A DNA stretch of 64,000 bases from Sistotremastrum niveocremeum HHB9708. Lineage: Eukaryota > Basidiomycota > Agaricomycetes > Sistotremastrales > Sistotremastraceae. The stretch spans positions 540,225-604,224 of the forward strand of contig KV419404.1 of the NCBI GenBank assembly GCA_001630475.1, given 5' to 3'. The stretch's first letter is position 1. Every line of letters starts with the position of its first letter. Below the pieces are notes generated by a model. It saw nothing but the letters and a program-made list of their open reading frames with translations, had not been told where the DNA came from and ran no database searches. Shown here piece after piece: positions 47,705-59,465 of this stretch. Made by a program: the position numbers and the translations under genes.

Positions 47705-49992
47705 ATGGTCTTTACTCGTATGTCTATCTGCTCCCTGTTGTTCAATATAACCCAGATTATTTCACAGAAAAGCACATCATCAACGCACCCTCTGACCTTG
47801 TCGTCGAGTCTCTTCAGGGTCTATGTGCGATCAATCCACAGCTTAGCCTCGATGTCGAACACAAAGGTTCACAGCCTGCTTGTCAGCTTCTTGCCATACT
47901 CAAGTGATGCAAAGTCGTATATCGCAAGGACCAGGATCGCTCCAAAGTTGCTCTCATCAGTGGTGGTGGGTCGGGACATGAACCGGCTCATTCAGGTTTT
48001 GTTGGTGAGCCAGGAATTCCCACATGCACATGAGAGGCGAGGTTGAGGGAAATCCATCAGGCAAGGGCATCCTCACTGCCGCGGTGTGTGGTAGTGTCTT
48101 TGCCTCCCCGAATGCAAGCCAGGTCAAGAAAGCGATCAGTCTTCTTGACAATGAGGCTGGGTACGTCTGGCTCACAAGTAACCCAGTGTCTCATCTAACG
48201 CACGAACCCCAGGACATTGATCGTCGTCAAGTTGGTACTGTCGATTATTCCTACTACAAAGTTCTAAATTTTCTGCTAGGAATTATACTGGAGATGTTCT
48301 TTGCTTCGGCTTGGCTCGTGAACACCACCTTGCTACTCAGCCGGCGAAGGCGGATAAAGTCAAGTTCGTGATTGTGGGTGATGACGTTGCTGTTGGCAAG
48401 ACACGCGGTAGTCTTGTTGGAAGGAGGTAGGTTCCTGTCTGCCCAACAATTCCAAGCTGATGGTCTTCAAGAGGGTTGGCTGGCACCGTCCTCGTGTACA
48501 AGATCGCTGGCGCGCTGGCGGAACAGGGGAAGTCATTGAACGAGGTACATGCAGCAGCTCAATGGGTTGCGGATAACGTTGCCACAGTTGGAGTTGGCTT
48601 GGAACATTGTCATGTGAGGCTCCTTCGATCGGCTGCTCTATTCGTTTTCATAGTGAACATAGGTTCCTGGGACTTCTGCTTCCGACTCAGAGATCGGTGC
48701 GAACAGTGTGGAGGTCGGTCTCGGAATCCACAACGAACCAGGGTTTACGACTCTTTCTCCCATTCCCTCAGCTGAAGAACTGATTAATCATCTTCTTGAT
48801 CTTCTAACTTCGACTTCTGACCCAGAACGATCCTTCCTCCCCTTCACCCACGATCAAAGCTCTGATGAAGTCGTTCTTCTGGTCAATAATCTGGGTGGCA
48901 TAAGTGAACTTGAGCTTGGCGGCGTAGCTCGACAGGCTGTGAAATTACTGCAGGAAAGAGGTGTTATTGTGCGGCGTCTTATTTCTGGAACATTCATGGT
49001 CTGTATTACCTCCCATTGGAGTGCAATATTTGAAGAACTAGTTCTCAGACAAGCCTTAATATGCCTGGGTTCTCTCTGACGCTTTTGCTTCTGCCTCGGA
49101 CTGGTCACGGAAACAATCCACTCTCTACTGATGAAATACTCTCCGCTCTGGATACAAAAACTGAGACTCCCGGCTGGAAATGGTCCGCTTCGGCTGTCCC
49201 TTCTCTGCCCAAATCAGAAGCGGTCTCACTTCAAGAACGCACGACCTCTCACTCTGTCAAGCCTATCCCAGCCTCTGAGCCTCAAGCATTCGATCGGGCA
49301 ATCTTCGCAGCTTGCAAAGCCCTGATCGACGCCGAAGCAGAGATTACTCGATTGGATAGGATAGCTGGAGATGGTGATTGCGGGACGACACTACGTGATG
49401 GCGCTGAAGGTTGGCTCTATCAATTACATGGCATGACATGTAGTGACATGACATTTTCTTCAAGGGGTGCAAAATAAAGTCGCTCAAGGGAAAATATTGG
49501 GTTTGGATGTCATCCAGAGTATCGTGAGCATCGCTGGTGTTGCTGAAGAACAAATGGGCGGGACGAGCGGTGCAATCTATTCGTGAGCCTTCTGTTCAGG
49601 GACCTACTCGATCTGAACCTTGTTTTAGCATATTCTTCTCTGCTGTCGCTCAAGGCCTTTCGACTACGAACTCGAGCCAGATCACGCTTGAAGATTGGAT
49701 ACAAGGGCTCTCTCATGCTCAAGAAACTCTATATCGATACAGTCGTGCTCGCCCTCCCAGTAGGACTCTCGTGGATCCTTTGGTCGCCTTCATCGACACT
49801 TTGCGTTCCGGGTCGACATTCGCTGAAGCAGTCTCCGCAGCCTCCTCAGCGGCTGACAACACTGCGAACATCGAAGCGAAAGCAGGACGTAGTGTTTACG
49901 TCGAATCTCAACAATTGAAGGGCATCAAAGATCCCGGTGCAGAGGGTGTATCAGTGGTTTTGCAGGCGATACTAAAGTCTTTGAATGCGTAA
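47705..49992 (+). CDS. DAK1: Dihydroxyacetone kinase
   Basis: Cytosolic ATP-dependent kinase converting dihydroxyacetone to its phosphate in glycerol metabolism and detoxification. Exon 1 is only 13 nt (ATG to 47717), followed by [19 protein letters not shown], the usual DAK start. The DhaK part has [18 protein letters not shown] and, near 48605, LEHCHVPG holding the His that forms the covalent substrate adduct. [17 protein letters not shown] and [13 protein letters not shown] also match. The DhaL ATP-binding part has [18 protein letters not shown] and [18 protein letters not shown] with the magnesium-binding aspartates. The tail ends [19 protein letters not shown]. At least nine short introns were resolved in consistent phase. 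Divergent from UBP12; stop codon 76 bp from the convergent LRR gene. Confidence 0.92.
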
Positions 49993-50068
49993 AATATGTT
50001 GGTGAGATGTACATAAATGTGGATCATTGTATTACTACAAAGGAAAATGAGGAGCTTCCCAAAAATGC

Positions 50069-51755
50069 CTAGTCCTCATCACTGAACTCAAACTCAGGCG
50101 TCGCAGTCCCTGCCACAAAGCCAGCGGTGAATCGATCATCCTCGTCATCCTCGGTATCATCCATGCCCTTGACCTCCTCCAAGAAGTCTAAACAGGGACG
50201 AGAACATCCCCTCCACTTGACCGGAATGCCTCCATGTAACGAACGCGCAAGTTCAACACCAGCAATGACATTCATCCATTCCATGCGCTCGACCACGGGC
50301 TCAACAAAGAAGGTTTTGATCTTGTGGAGAGTCGAAGGACAAGTGGATATGTACTCGTCCGTGTCTTCGGCTTCGCCAGGTCCAAAAGGGTTTGAAACCA
50401 GTAAGCTCAGAGTGTTAACATATCTCTGAGGCAAGTCGCCTCGTTGAGTGGGGAGTTCGTAATACTCCTTCAGTGGGCACTCATCCTCGCTTTCCTCCGG
50501 CTGAGCAAGGGCGCGGATCGATAACTCGGCCAAAGAAGGGAAGCGAGCGTGTATTGTTAGTTCACCTAAACAGCGTGTTGTCCCTGCATCGACTTGAGGC
50601 GGGCATGGGATGAATTGATTGGGTTGTAATAGAAGGCGTTCCAGCGACAGGTCCAGGATCTCCGAAGGAAGCCATTTCAACTGATTTCCGCCGACGTTTA
50701 GCTCCTTGAGATTCCGCAAACGGTTTATCCAAGGAGGTATCTCCTCCAGAGCATTTGATCCTAGATGGGGCCATAAGCGGAGTATCTGACGAAAGGGAAC
50801 ACATACGGAGGCTAAGGACGGCCAGTTTCTCCAGCTCAAAGAGCTTGGGCGAAATGTGAGAGATATCGTTGTTTGATAGATACAAGTGGATGTTTCCGCC
50901 ATTTTCTCTGTTCAATGAGGAGCCAAACTTCAAAGCTCCAGAGGTTTTTGTTGAGGATAAGGTTTGGCGAACAGTAGTCGTTGCGGCGGGGGCCGTAGCA
51001 ATTCGAGAGAATGGACGGGACACCCTCGGGGGTGGCGGTGGTACATCGTCTAGTTCCGGCAGAACAACAAGTTTCCCCAGTTCAGAGATCTCGTCCGGAA
51101 TGGTCGTCAGACCTCGTAGGCTGGACGCGCGTAAGCATGGTATGGCTAAGTTGTCCTATGCACAAGTACCTCAAGTCGATTCTTGGCTGCACCAAATCGA
51201 TGGCATTTGCAATCGCAGCATTCCAAATCTCGTCTTCCGTCAGAGGCTTTGGGGGCGTATTCACAATGAGCGGTTTTGAACGTGAAGGTGCTTCCTCAGG
51301 TGAAGATGCCTTTGTCTCGCGAAGGGAAGGGGATAACTTGGGAGGAGTGATCGGAGGAGTGATAGGCTTCTTCTCATATAAAGGGGGCGGCCGATCGGCC
51401 TTACTGGAGCCAGCATACGGATGGTGCGGAAACACCGAGCTTTATGGTTGGTAACATGGGACATCAGCGATCACATGAGAGACATGAACTTCATCAGGGA
51501 GACCAGTGGACATACCCTTGCCAAACTCTTGACGCAGGCTGAGGAGGGCAGCCATACAGTCCGAAAAATTCACTTGAAGGAGGCGACTGCAAAGACGATG
51601 CTGAGTCGGAGCACTCAAGTCATCATTGGCACATGACTTACGCTGGGAGCTTCCTGGAAGGCGACCCTTCGCCGGCTGCCAGAGCTGGACGTCGACGGGG
51701 ACGAAGGTGAGGACGGCGGGGATGGACTAGGAGTATATGTTCTGAGTGTGCTCAT
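50069..51755 (-). CDS. Leucine-rich-repeat protein of unknown function
   Basis: The start at 51755 gives a Ser/Pro-rich N-terminus (MSTLRTYTPSPSPPSSPSSP). A Pro-rich linker with PPPLYEKKPITPPITPPK follows, then an LRR array whose repeats read LRGLTTIPDEISELGKLVVL, IHLYLSNNDISHISPKLFEL, EEIPPWINRLRNLKELNVGG and NQLKWLPSEILDLSLERLLL. After the array comes a cysteine-containing region (KWRGCSRPCLDFLEEVKGMD) and an acidic C-terminus ending FEFSDED. LRRs usually make protein contacts; the partner is unknown. Exon borders near 51440-51610 are uncertain. The gene is convergent with DAK1. Confidence 0.7.
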
Positions 51756-52352
51756 TGGAAGAGAGAAAGAAAGGGACGTGCGCCAGACTTGACCCAACTT
51801 GAATGGGACGCGAGCATGTGACTGACACGTGATCGCGAGCTTCGGCGCTACGACCTTCAACTTCAAAAGTTCAGCGTAGAGGGCCTCCCGTATTACTCTG
51901 AGGCGTTGGGTTTGCTGTCCGAGAAAACATCGAAGACGACTGGCGCAGAATTTTTTTGGTAGCGGAGTGGCTCGATTTTGAATGCCATCCCTTCAATGTT
52001 TCAGTGTTTCCGATCACATCTTGCACATGTACATCTTATATTTCGAGGGCGTCTTGGTGCATCTTGGTTATTAATGTTGGAGATCAACATTTGGAGGCCT
52101 GAGCTCGTTGAAAGGAAGGAGTTGAATGTCTTCACTCTTCGAGATTTCAACGGTTGTCGATGACTCAGACAGTTCTTTGACTTCTATCGCGGACGGTCCT
52201 AGACTTGCGCGTTGCCCCCATTGCCTTTGGGAGGTTATTGAATCATTTCTGCAAGCGTATGACTTGTTCGATAGAAATCTTCATATAGCTTTGGAAATCT
52301 GGTCGCTGCGGGAAAGAAGGAAAGTCTGCCGCCACCAAGCAAAGACAAATAA
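51756..52352. other. Intergenic region upstream of the LRR gene, left of the hAT-like element
   Basis: Contains the upstream region of the minus-strand LRR gene. A frame at 52126-52360 (plus) gives ARCPHCLWEVIESFLQAYDL and is cut by the element at 52361, but no family is recognised. Nothing else was identified. Confidence 0.35.
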
Positions 52353-52360
52353 GCTCGTGC

Positions 52361-52978
52361 CAAGGGGTGTCCACCGGGAAAATCCGGAACATCCACTCTT
52401 ATCTTGCTTTAAGGCCGCGATTTCACCCACCCACCCCCCCTACCTTTCCTTATTTAGTATTTTGAGTGCTTATATAATTATTTGACATATATCTGAGTCA
52501 TCCACAACAAAAAGTCCGGCATGTCCAAACCAATATTCTTGCTTTCTGATGTTTGTTGAGTAGTAACTGATTTCTTTCGAGGTGGTATTTCTACTTATTG
52601 CACCAAATTTTGCACCATATTCCCATCACGTTGCTTGTGAGACGTTTGGAGCGTGTGTCCAAGTTTCTTTGATAATGGTTTGTGTCTTGATCCCTGGATA
52701 TACTCGAGCGTCTGTAACACGGAGTTAAGCGGAGATAACGTCAAAATAATATAAATATACATTTTCAACCGGATATCTCACCGTTTTAGGCATTCAAGAC
52801 ACATTCATTAGATGAAAGTGATGACTTGGACCATTCTGAGCACTTCGTATCGAGCTAATTATCCAAAATTAATATATTTATTATTTTATTACCGAGGTCA
52901 TATCATTCTGTAAGACCTTCGTCAGGACCACCCCACCCCCTAGTCGATGTTCCGGCATTTGCCGGTGAACACCCCTTG
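52361..52978. mobile_element. hAT-type MITE with 8-bp target duplication
   Basis: 618-bp element. Left end CAAGGGGTGTCCACCGG and right end (reverse complement) CAAGGGGTGTTCACCGG begin inverted repeats that agree at 31 of 36 positions. The eight bases GCTCGTGC flank both sides exactly (52353-52360 and 52979-52986). An 8-bp duplication and terminal CAAGGG-type repeats are hallmarks of hAT DNA transposons. The inside is AT-rich and non-coding, so the element depends on an enzyme encoded elsewhere. The perfect duplication suggests a fairly recent insertion, although the arms have diverged from each other. Confidence 0.85.
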
Positions 52979-53137
52979 GCTCGTGCATAAGCTCGTCAAT
53001 TAGACCGATCCTTGCATCCACGTCGTCAATGGCAGTCATCTCAAAAGGCCATCCCAACAAGCAATAATCGCCCAAATACACTACCCATTCTCAGCGCTCC
53101 TCCTGCTACACCGATTGGGAACAACCAAGGGCGCAAC

Positions 53138-54475
53138 ATGGCCATTTCTCGATATCAGGTCGTGGACTGCGTCTTACCGGCAATCATCGTATCATACATA
53201 TTGTCAGGAATCATGCCACAGCACAACGCGTCAATCTGATAGTGACACTTTCAATCTCTAGCTGGGCTTGCTATTTTTCGCTATTGGAAATCGGAGGTAG
53301 GCGTGATCTATCAAAATCAATGCCATTCAACACCTGAAAGGCAGTATTCAGTGTTCTGGTTGATTCGCGTCCAACAAAAATATCTTCTGGGAGGTGCGGC
53401 CTTAGTGATTCCTCTGGTCTAGCGGAAAATTAACTTGTGTACAGGATGCTATGTCGCCTTTATGACCCTGCTATTCATCCCGCTTATCTCGTCATTCCTC
53501 TATCTCTGGCTGGTTCCACCTGTGATGCCTATGCCACCAGGACCTCCTCCGCCGAAAGACTCTTTGGTCGAGCCACACGAAACTAATGAAAACGGAGATC
53601 TTGCCATATGCAATCGAGACCACTGCAATGGTAATTGGAAACCGCCCCGAACACACCACTGTTCGATTTGTAAAGTCTGCCGCCCTGGGTTTGATCATCA
53701 TTGCCACTGGGTACGCTGCCATTCGTCAACTGCGCACAGTCCATAATCTGTATTAACATTCTATCGCCTATTGCTTCTTAGGTTGGATCTTGTCTCTCCT
53801 TGGCAGATATGAACGTATTTCTTTGCCTGTTATGGATCACTCCTGTCACTGTTGGCTTGGGAAGCCTGCCTATCATGCCGACACTGGCCCATCAAGTGAA
53901 AGAAGCATATAGTGTTGCTCAGTCGGACGAATGGATAATCGCTAACTGGTGGTCTTGGTTCGGTTCATGGATTTTCTTTGGGGGACCGTTTGGTCGGTAC
54001 ATAGGAGCCGTGATCCTTGGTTATCACACCATCGCGAGACAACGTCCTGATATCCCAAAGCCACTCTCGATGATCGAAGAACCTCATCTCGGAACTTTCC
54101 TTACAATAGCATTTGGAAGTTTACTCGCTTTATTTACCTTGGTGAGAATACATATACAGGAGAAGAATTACGTTATTGATACAAAGGCGACAGGCTCTAG
54201 GCCTTGTATGTTCTTGGAGAACGTTAAAAGGGCTCTCGACGATTGAAGCTTTGCGTCAGTCATCTGACGTGCATCGTCCGTACGTCCGGCTGCCCTGTTT
54301 AGAGGAAAGCGACGACGGTATAGCACGGGAAGTAGTCGTGCTTTCACTGCCGGGGGATCGCCTCTACGACCTGCAATGGCGTATGAACCTCAAGAACACA
54401 ATGCAACGGCCCCTGAGTCGTCTGAGGACGGATCAACAACCGAGGTTCGAATTTTCGTCATCAGCGAGGTGGTGA
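53138..54475 (+). CDS. DHHC-type palmitoyltransferase
   Basis: Integral membrane S-acyltransferase. The Cys-rich catalytic domain reads NRDHCNGNWKPPRTHHCSIC, KVCRPGFDHHCHW, then after an intron VGSCLSLADMNVFLCLLWIT, with an intact DHHC. Before it are a hydrophobic segment (FMTLLFIPLISSFLYLWLV) and a Pro-rich loop; after it are further membrane helices and TTxE-like loop sequence. An intron near 54196-54244 joins the protein to a downstream exon with REVVVLSLPGDRLYDLQW, a conserved tail of fungal family members, giving a stop at 54475. The N-terminus is uncertain: exon LAIFRYWKSE|YSVFWLIRVQQKYLLGG is supported by phase, but the first exon and the ATG at 53138 are only tentative. It is convergent with APN2. 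Confidence 0.72.
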
Positions 54476-54598
54476 TGGTGTCTGATTCGGCCGTTCCAGA
54501 CATCTCCCCAAAATGAATGCCATTATGCTGCGGAGGATGTTCGCGGAAGTCAGACACAGAGGACGCGAAGATTGATTCGAGCGCGTTCTGATGCGCGT

Positions 54599-56657
54599 CT
54601 ATCCTTCGCTTTGGCTGCTTCGCACATTGCGTAGAGCAGCCCTCTTCACGTCGCTCGACCATTTGAAGAAATTACACCGATACTGCGGGTTCACTTCCTC
54701 CCGCAGTCGTTTAGACCGACCGGCGTCATATCCAGTTCCAACAGGTCTGATATCAAAGGTCAATGTCGCACGACGGCCGACTTATGCTGATGTGACATAC
54801 CGGGAGCAAAGCCAGAAGGTTTTGCCCTTATTCGGGCCCGGCTTATTGACTGTATATTGTTTGCAAGGTTCGCCGTGAACGTCGCATTTAGGAGGTTGAA
54901 CAGGTGCCATAAGTTGAGACCATTGGGCTTTGCTTTTACTAGATGTAGTGCTTTCGTTTGCAATGAAAGCAGAAAACTGAGATAAATTGTCGAGATCGAG
55001 AGGAGAGTGATTGGGATCTCCTGGCACTTCCTGAGACGACGTGGGAGCCGACGTGGGCTGTGAATCGAGACTTTCGTCGTCTTGATCGATAATGATAGTT
55101 TCGGATACAGATGCACCAAGCTTTGGCTGGGAGAAGAAAGTCGAGATTTTGCTTTGCCCTACTCGTGCTTTCTTTGGGGCCTTGGGCGAAGGTTTTGAGG
55201 GAGGATTCGGCTGTTTTCTTTTCTTGACGCCTTGTATCTGCTCCTCTTTAGGAATAGCCGGGGAAGGTTGCTTATCTATGGACGCTGAGCTTTCTATTTT
55301 GGTCGAGATCTGTGAAGATTGTTCCGCTAACGGCACTAGACTGGAGGAAAGGAGGGGCACTGGCGTCTGTGAAAGAGGCACCGACTCGCTTCGTCTCCCA
55401 AAGAAATTAGACAGCAGTTTTTGGGAGTTCGAAAATTCATCCCAATATTTTGTACACAGCCTAGGCGGGTCCTTTGCAGTATCTTGCTTGAGAGCGTCAC
55501 GTAAAAGCAGGGTCTGTCCTGACTCGAGCTCTATCTGGTCGTGCAAATCAATGTACACGGGGCAGTGATCCGATCCTTTGACAGATGGTTGGATGTCTCC
55601 TCCTTTGAACCACGGCATCATTCCTCGCGTCAAGAGGATATAATCGATCCTTGTCCCGTAATTGGTCTCTCGAGCAGAGATTTTCGTGTTCCAGCCTGCC
55701 CTTTATTGTGAGATAAAGGTTACTATCGTTCGTAGTGACTCACATGTATACATCCCTTTACGATCGGGCCACTGATGACGAACAACGTCAATCATAGGGC
55801 CTTGAGGGCTAAGCCATTTCCTGAACCAGGCTCTAGCAGGATGCTCCCAGAATTCGCTAGCACGACTCTCCAAGGCACCGTCACAATGGTCGATAGGAGC
55901 AGCAGTAATGTTGATGTCTCCTACTACGATCACTTCGCGTTTCTCGTCTTCAAGTAGCTTTCGGACGCGTTCCTCTAGCATCAAATGATAGTTCACCTTG
56001 TAGGGAAGGCGCTCCTCCGAGCCTTCATTGGGACAGTAGAGATTGATGAGTACGAAGAGGCCAAAGTCCAGGACGAGCGCTCTGCCTTCGGCTTCGAGGG
56101 CCTCGAAATCCACGGGGACCATGCCCTTCTCATCAGGTACCAAGTTGATGTCGTCTGCTGCAGGATACGAAGGCGAGATGCGTTCCTCACTAGTTAAAGG
56201 AGGTTTGGGCTGCAGCTTCCCTGTCAATCCTTCTTCGGCTTTCAAAGGGATGACGGTGGTGTAGACAGCGACGCCGCTATATCCTCCTTTGGTGGCGGGA
56301 AAAGATAGGAAAGCATGATATGGATCCGGAACAGCAATGTCGCGCGTAAGTTGAGGGCGGGTAGTCTTCATTTCTTCGGAATACATGTTAGGCAAACTAT
56401 TACGAACTGGCGTGCACGTGCATCGCACCTTGGAAACATATAATATCAGCCTGTAGTCCTTCAAGGATCGCTGATGTCTTCTTGAGAGTATTCCACCTAT
56501 ACCCATCCCAGAGTTGTCCAGCAGCTTAGTGCTCATGGATGTACAACCTACGGATAGTATTGAGGGAGAGTGCGTATTCCGTTCTGAAAGCAAAAATATT
56601 AGGCGCGATTCTCGATATACAGGCAACACGCACGATGTTCCATGTCAGTATTCTCAT
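54599..56657 (-). CDS. APN2: AP endonuclease 2
   Basis: Exo III-family nuclease that cuts DNA at abasic sites and trims 3' blocked ends in base-excision repair. The start at 56657 gives MRILTWN|INGIRTLPQYYPWN. Catalytic-site motifs seen are ADIICFQ|EMKTTRPQL (metal-binding Glu), VLINLYCPN, VVGDINITAAPIDHCD, ETNYGTRIDYILLT and KGSDHCPVYID (catalytic Asp-His). After the nuclease domain are two PCNA-interacting-peptide-like motifs, QKLLSNFF (55400-55423) and QSKISTFF (55133-55156). The C-terminus is a GRF zinc finger (CDVHGEPCKQY ... GKTFWLCSRPVGTGYD ... YRCNFFKW), whose last part lies in a separate exon. Several short introns, all in phase. Nuclear localisation expected. Confidence 0.9.
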
Positions 56658-57111
56658 GCTGATTCATATCCAGAGTTTTATAATGGCATTCAGAGCTCAG
56701 CGCTCAACACGGTTGGCTGCACTACTGCTGCACTCGGAGAGACAGAAACTCCGCTCATCCTCCTGTTTGTCGACATGACGGCAGCCTTTTCCCATTCAGT
56801 CTCGTATCAGCATCATGCCTCCCGGCCACTTTTATTGTCAAACCAGGATCATAAACGACATTCTACTAATTAGTGCGGACTTTCTAATGCTCTTGATTGA
56901 ACTCATTTTGCTTGAAACTGTCTTGACCGGCGGAAATCTGAACCATCATCACGATGGCGACTCAAAATATCGCGTTCGTTTGTTGAATGAACCACATCCA
57001 TTTGAACCTTCCTATATATATACATGCCCCATGAATACCGCTGATGCGAAGAAAGGCTCAGATTCCCTTGTTCAGCCAACGCATATCATACAATATAATA
57101 CCAAGTTAACG
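56658..57111. other. Intergenic region, nothing identified
   Basis: About 450 bp between the APN2 start and the end of the left GH45 copy. It presumably includes the APN2 promoter. No further gene or repeat seen. Confidence 0.4.
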
Positions 57112-58039
57112 TTAAGGTGCGGTACCTGTGGGCTGAAATTAATAAATTTGATAGACGTGGACGCCTTGAAAACTTACCTTTGTTTCCGCACCCAGTTGAG
57201 GGCCAGATAGGTGCTGTCTCGCCGCTCAAGCATGCTCCGGTCCAAAGCGGGGAACCATCATGCCCAGACCACTTCAGGCATGCTCTGAGTTACAGAAAAC
57301 CCCTCAGGCTTACGACTTACCTGGCTACAAGGAACCTCGGTATATGTTCCAGTCAGAGCTCCATGACCAGATGGGAAGAACACATTAGATGCTCCCGTAT
57401 CTTGACAGAGGTCGAAGCTGCCAGGAAGTTAGCAAGATTTTGATGACTGAAGCGAAAAGGCTTACTGCACTGGCTTCTGATACTGGTTCTCAGGGTTGGC
57501 AACTGTCTGTCCGCATCAAACAGAGTTTCCGGAGACGGGACACATATCCGTGACCTGAAGACTGAATAAATAGAACAAGACACTCCCATAGACTTGAACA
57601 GTACCTTGACGACTATACTATGGAATGGGCCGGTGTATGACGGAGAATAAGGATCCGCCTGTCCGGTCAAAGAAAAGCATCTCCCTGTATGGGACGATCA
57701 GCGGACCGGTATCCATCTTGGTAGACTGGTTCATACCGCATGCATCTCCAGCACCTGACCCTGGAGTCGAACCGAAGGCTAACTGACTGATCGCGGCAGT
57801 ATATCCAGAACTAGCTGCGATACCACAAGCTACACGAGACATTCGCATCTCCTTCAAGTCTTTCTTACAGTAAGCACCATAGACTTACCAGGGGAGCCGC
57901 AACCGGAATAGTAAGTAAACGAGGCCGTCCCGCTGGGGTTCTGTATATATCCTCCGGTAGCTCGTTCCTCAAGATCAAGTGGACTTGAAATAACACTGGA
58001 GGATAGCGCTAGGAGCAAAACTGGAAGAATGGCTAACAT
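57112..58039 (-). pseudogene. GH45 endoglucanase-like gene with an in-frame stop codon
   Basis: Secreted barwin-fold protein closest by recall to subfamily C GH45 endoglucanases (Phanerochaete Cel45A type). The signal peptide MLAILPVLLLALSSSVIS starts at 58039, followed by ERATGGYIQNPSGTASFTYY, AISQLAFGSTPGSGAGDACG, DPYSPSYTGPFHSIVVKV, VTDMCPVSGNSV, the FDLCQDTG segment with the candidate catalytic Asp, FFPSGHGALTGTYTEVPC, and a last exon coding GTAP before the stop at 57112. At 57516-57518 the codon is TGA where the paralogue at 59466 has TGG (VWCGQT). All other exons and splice sites appear intact, so this looks like a young pseudogene, an allele-specific nonsense change, or a sequencing error. 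Another possible start lies at 58084. Confidence 0.7.
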
Positions 58040-58162
58040 GTTGGCGTATGAAAGGTAGACAAGGCCTGTATGGAAGTGCGGCATCCTTTTGTACTTAAGT
58101 CATCCATCGTAGAACCAGAAGTCAGATGCGGTCGAAAAAGTGGAGAAGACTTCTGGAGTGGC

Positions 58163-58169
58163 ATATATA
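58163..58169 (-). promoter_or_regulatory. TATA-like box of the left GH45 copy
   Basis: Reads TATATAT on the minus strand, about 125 bp before the Met at 58039 and 79 bp before the alternative Met at 58084. Confidence 0.45.
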
Positions 58170-59418
58170 GCATCAGCGGCCGAAGATGGACCGCGACTGG
58201 ATTGGCGCGGGGGATCCTTCACCAATGATGAACCGTCCAAGGTGTCTGGCTAATATACGTAATTGCATGGGCCAAAAGTGCCCCCTTTGGAATACCGAAG
58301 GAATACACAGATGCCGCACGAACTTCAGAAGCGATGGTTCGCGTGACGTCACGTGTCAACGTCTCTACTCGCACTGCAGTCCTCAAGGCACTGTTGGTTG
58401 GCTGGAGCACTCCTATTTCTCAGCTCGAAGCCGGCCACCGAAATTGTGAGACAATGAAACATAACTCCCACCTTCGCATCATGTCGACCCTTGGGAAAGC
58501 GCATCAAGGTTCTTCTGGCAGCATGAACTGCAAGCCTCCGTGAAACCGCGATGCATGAACGTTTTCTCGGCATAGGACCACCCTCTACCATAGACAATAC
58601 AATTGAAATCTTCGGAAGAGAAAGTCTGTCTGAACAGAAGCCGTATTGAAAACGCTGTCCATGGAGAACCCGACCAATTAGGCTGCTTGTTTTCTCGGCC
58701 TGGGGCTTGTCCGAGGCTGACATGAAGCCGGATATGTTTGGACCAGTGTACCAGTAGTGGCGAATTGTAGGTTTTAGGATAAACAGAAGTATACCTGGAG
58801 CCACAGCATCAACTCAATCTCGTTTCTAAGTCACTCGACAGGTCATTTGTCTGCTTGCTGTATCCCACTGGACTCGTCATCGAGATCAAGTTTTCATAGA
58901 AACCGAAAGGTCATGATGTGGCGAGCCTTTCGTGAAAGAATGCAAGAATAACAAATCAGATGCCTCTGAATGCTGGAGCATAAAAGTCTTGATTTATGAT
59001 CTTTGACAATTTGAAGGTACTCGCGACCGATCAAGATTACTTGCTGACGAGAATAAGCAAGCATCCTTATCCGACTCCCCAATCTTGCAATTGTTCCGGA
59101 TAATATCGTCTCGTGCTGAACAAAGAGCATCCCCTGGAAGCTTTCCCCTCGGCTCATATGGAAAGACAGGCATTGCAAAGGATGCATACCAACACCGACT
59201 TCACTCCTCTATGAAATCACATTTCATGTTGTTGGAATGAATTTCCACGGATTTATCCAGACCCGACCATTGGGACGAGCTCCAGAACCCGGGGTCACGA
59301 TGCATCGTCTGGTCACTGGATGATTTTCCGTATCGGGATGACTTCGGTCTGGGAGGCCACTTGATACACCAAGGAAAAATTATGCGGTCATACGTGAAAG
59401 ACTATACGACGTAACGGC

Positions 59419-59425
59419 TATATAA
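59419..59425 (+). promoter_or_regulatory. TATA box of the right GH45 gene
   Basis: TATATAA sits 41 bp before the Met at 59466, so either the leader is very short or transcription starts close to the ATG. Confidence 0.55.
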
Positions 59426-59465
59426 CGGGGTGTTTTATTTTCGTCGCAAGCCCCACATCGACATA

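Larger units (their letters stand above)
58040..59465. other. Divergent intergenic region between the two GH45 genes
   Basis: 1.4 kb that must contain the promoters of both GH45 copies. TATA-like boxes lie near each end (58163-58169 on minus, 59419-59425 on plus). Only chance open frames occur; no separate gene was recognised. Confidence 0.5.

Noticed and set aside
52126-53081. A host gene interrupted by the hAT-type element
   Set aside because: Frames on both sides can be joined across the duplication on either strand, but neither joined product resembles a known family, so disruption of a real gene is not supported.
57505-57520. A 15-nt GT..AG segment around the TGA in the left GH45 copy as a hidden intron
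   Set aside because: Far too short for a spliceosomal intron; the paralogue codes straight through this point with TGG.
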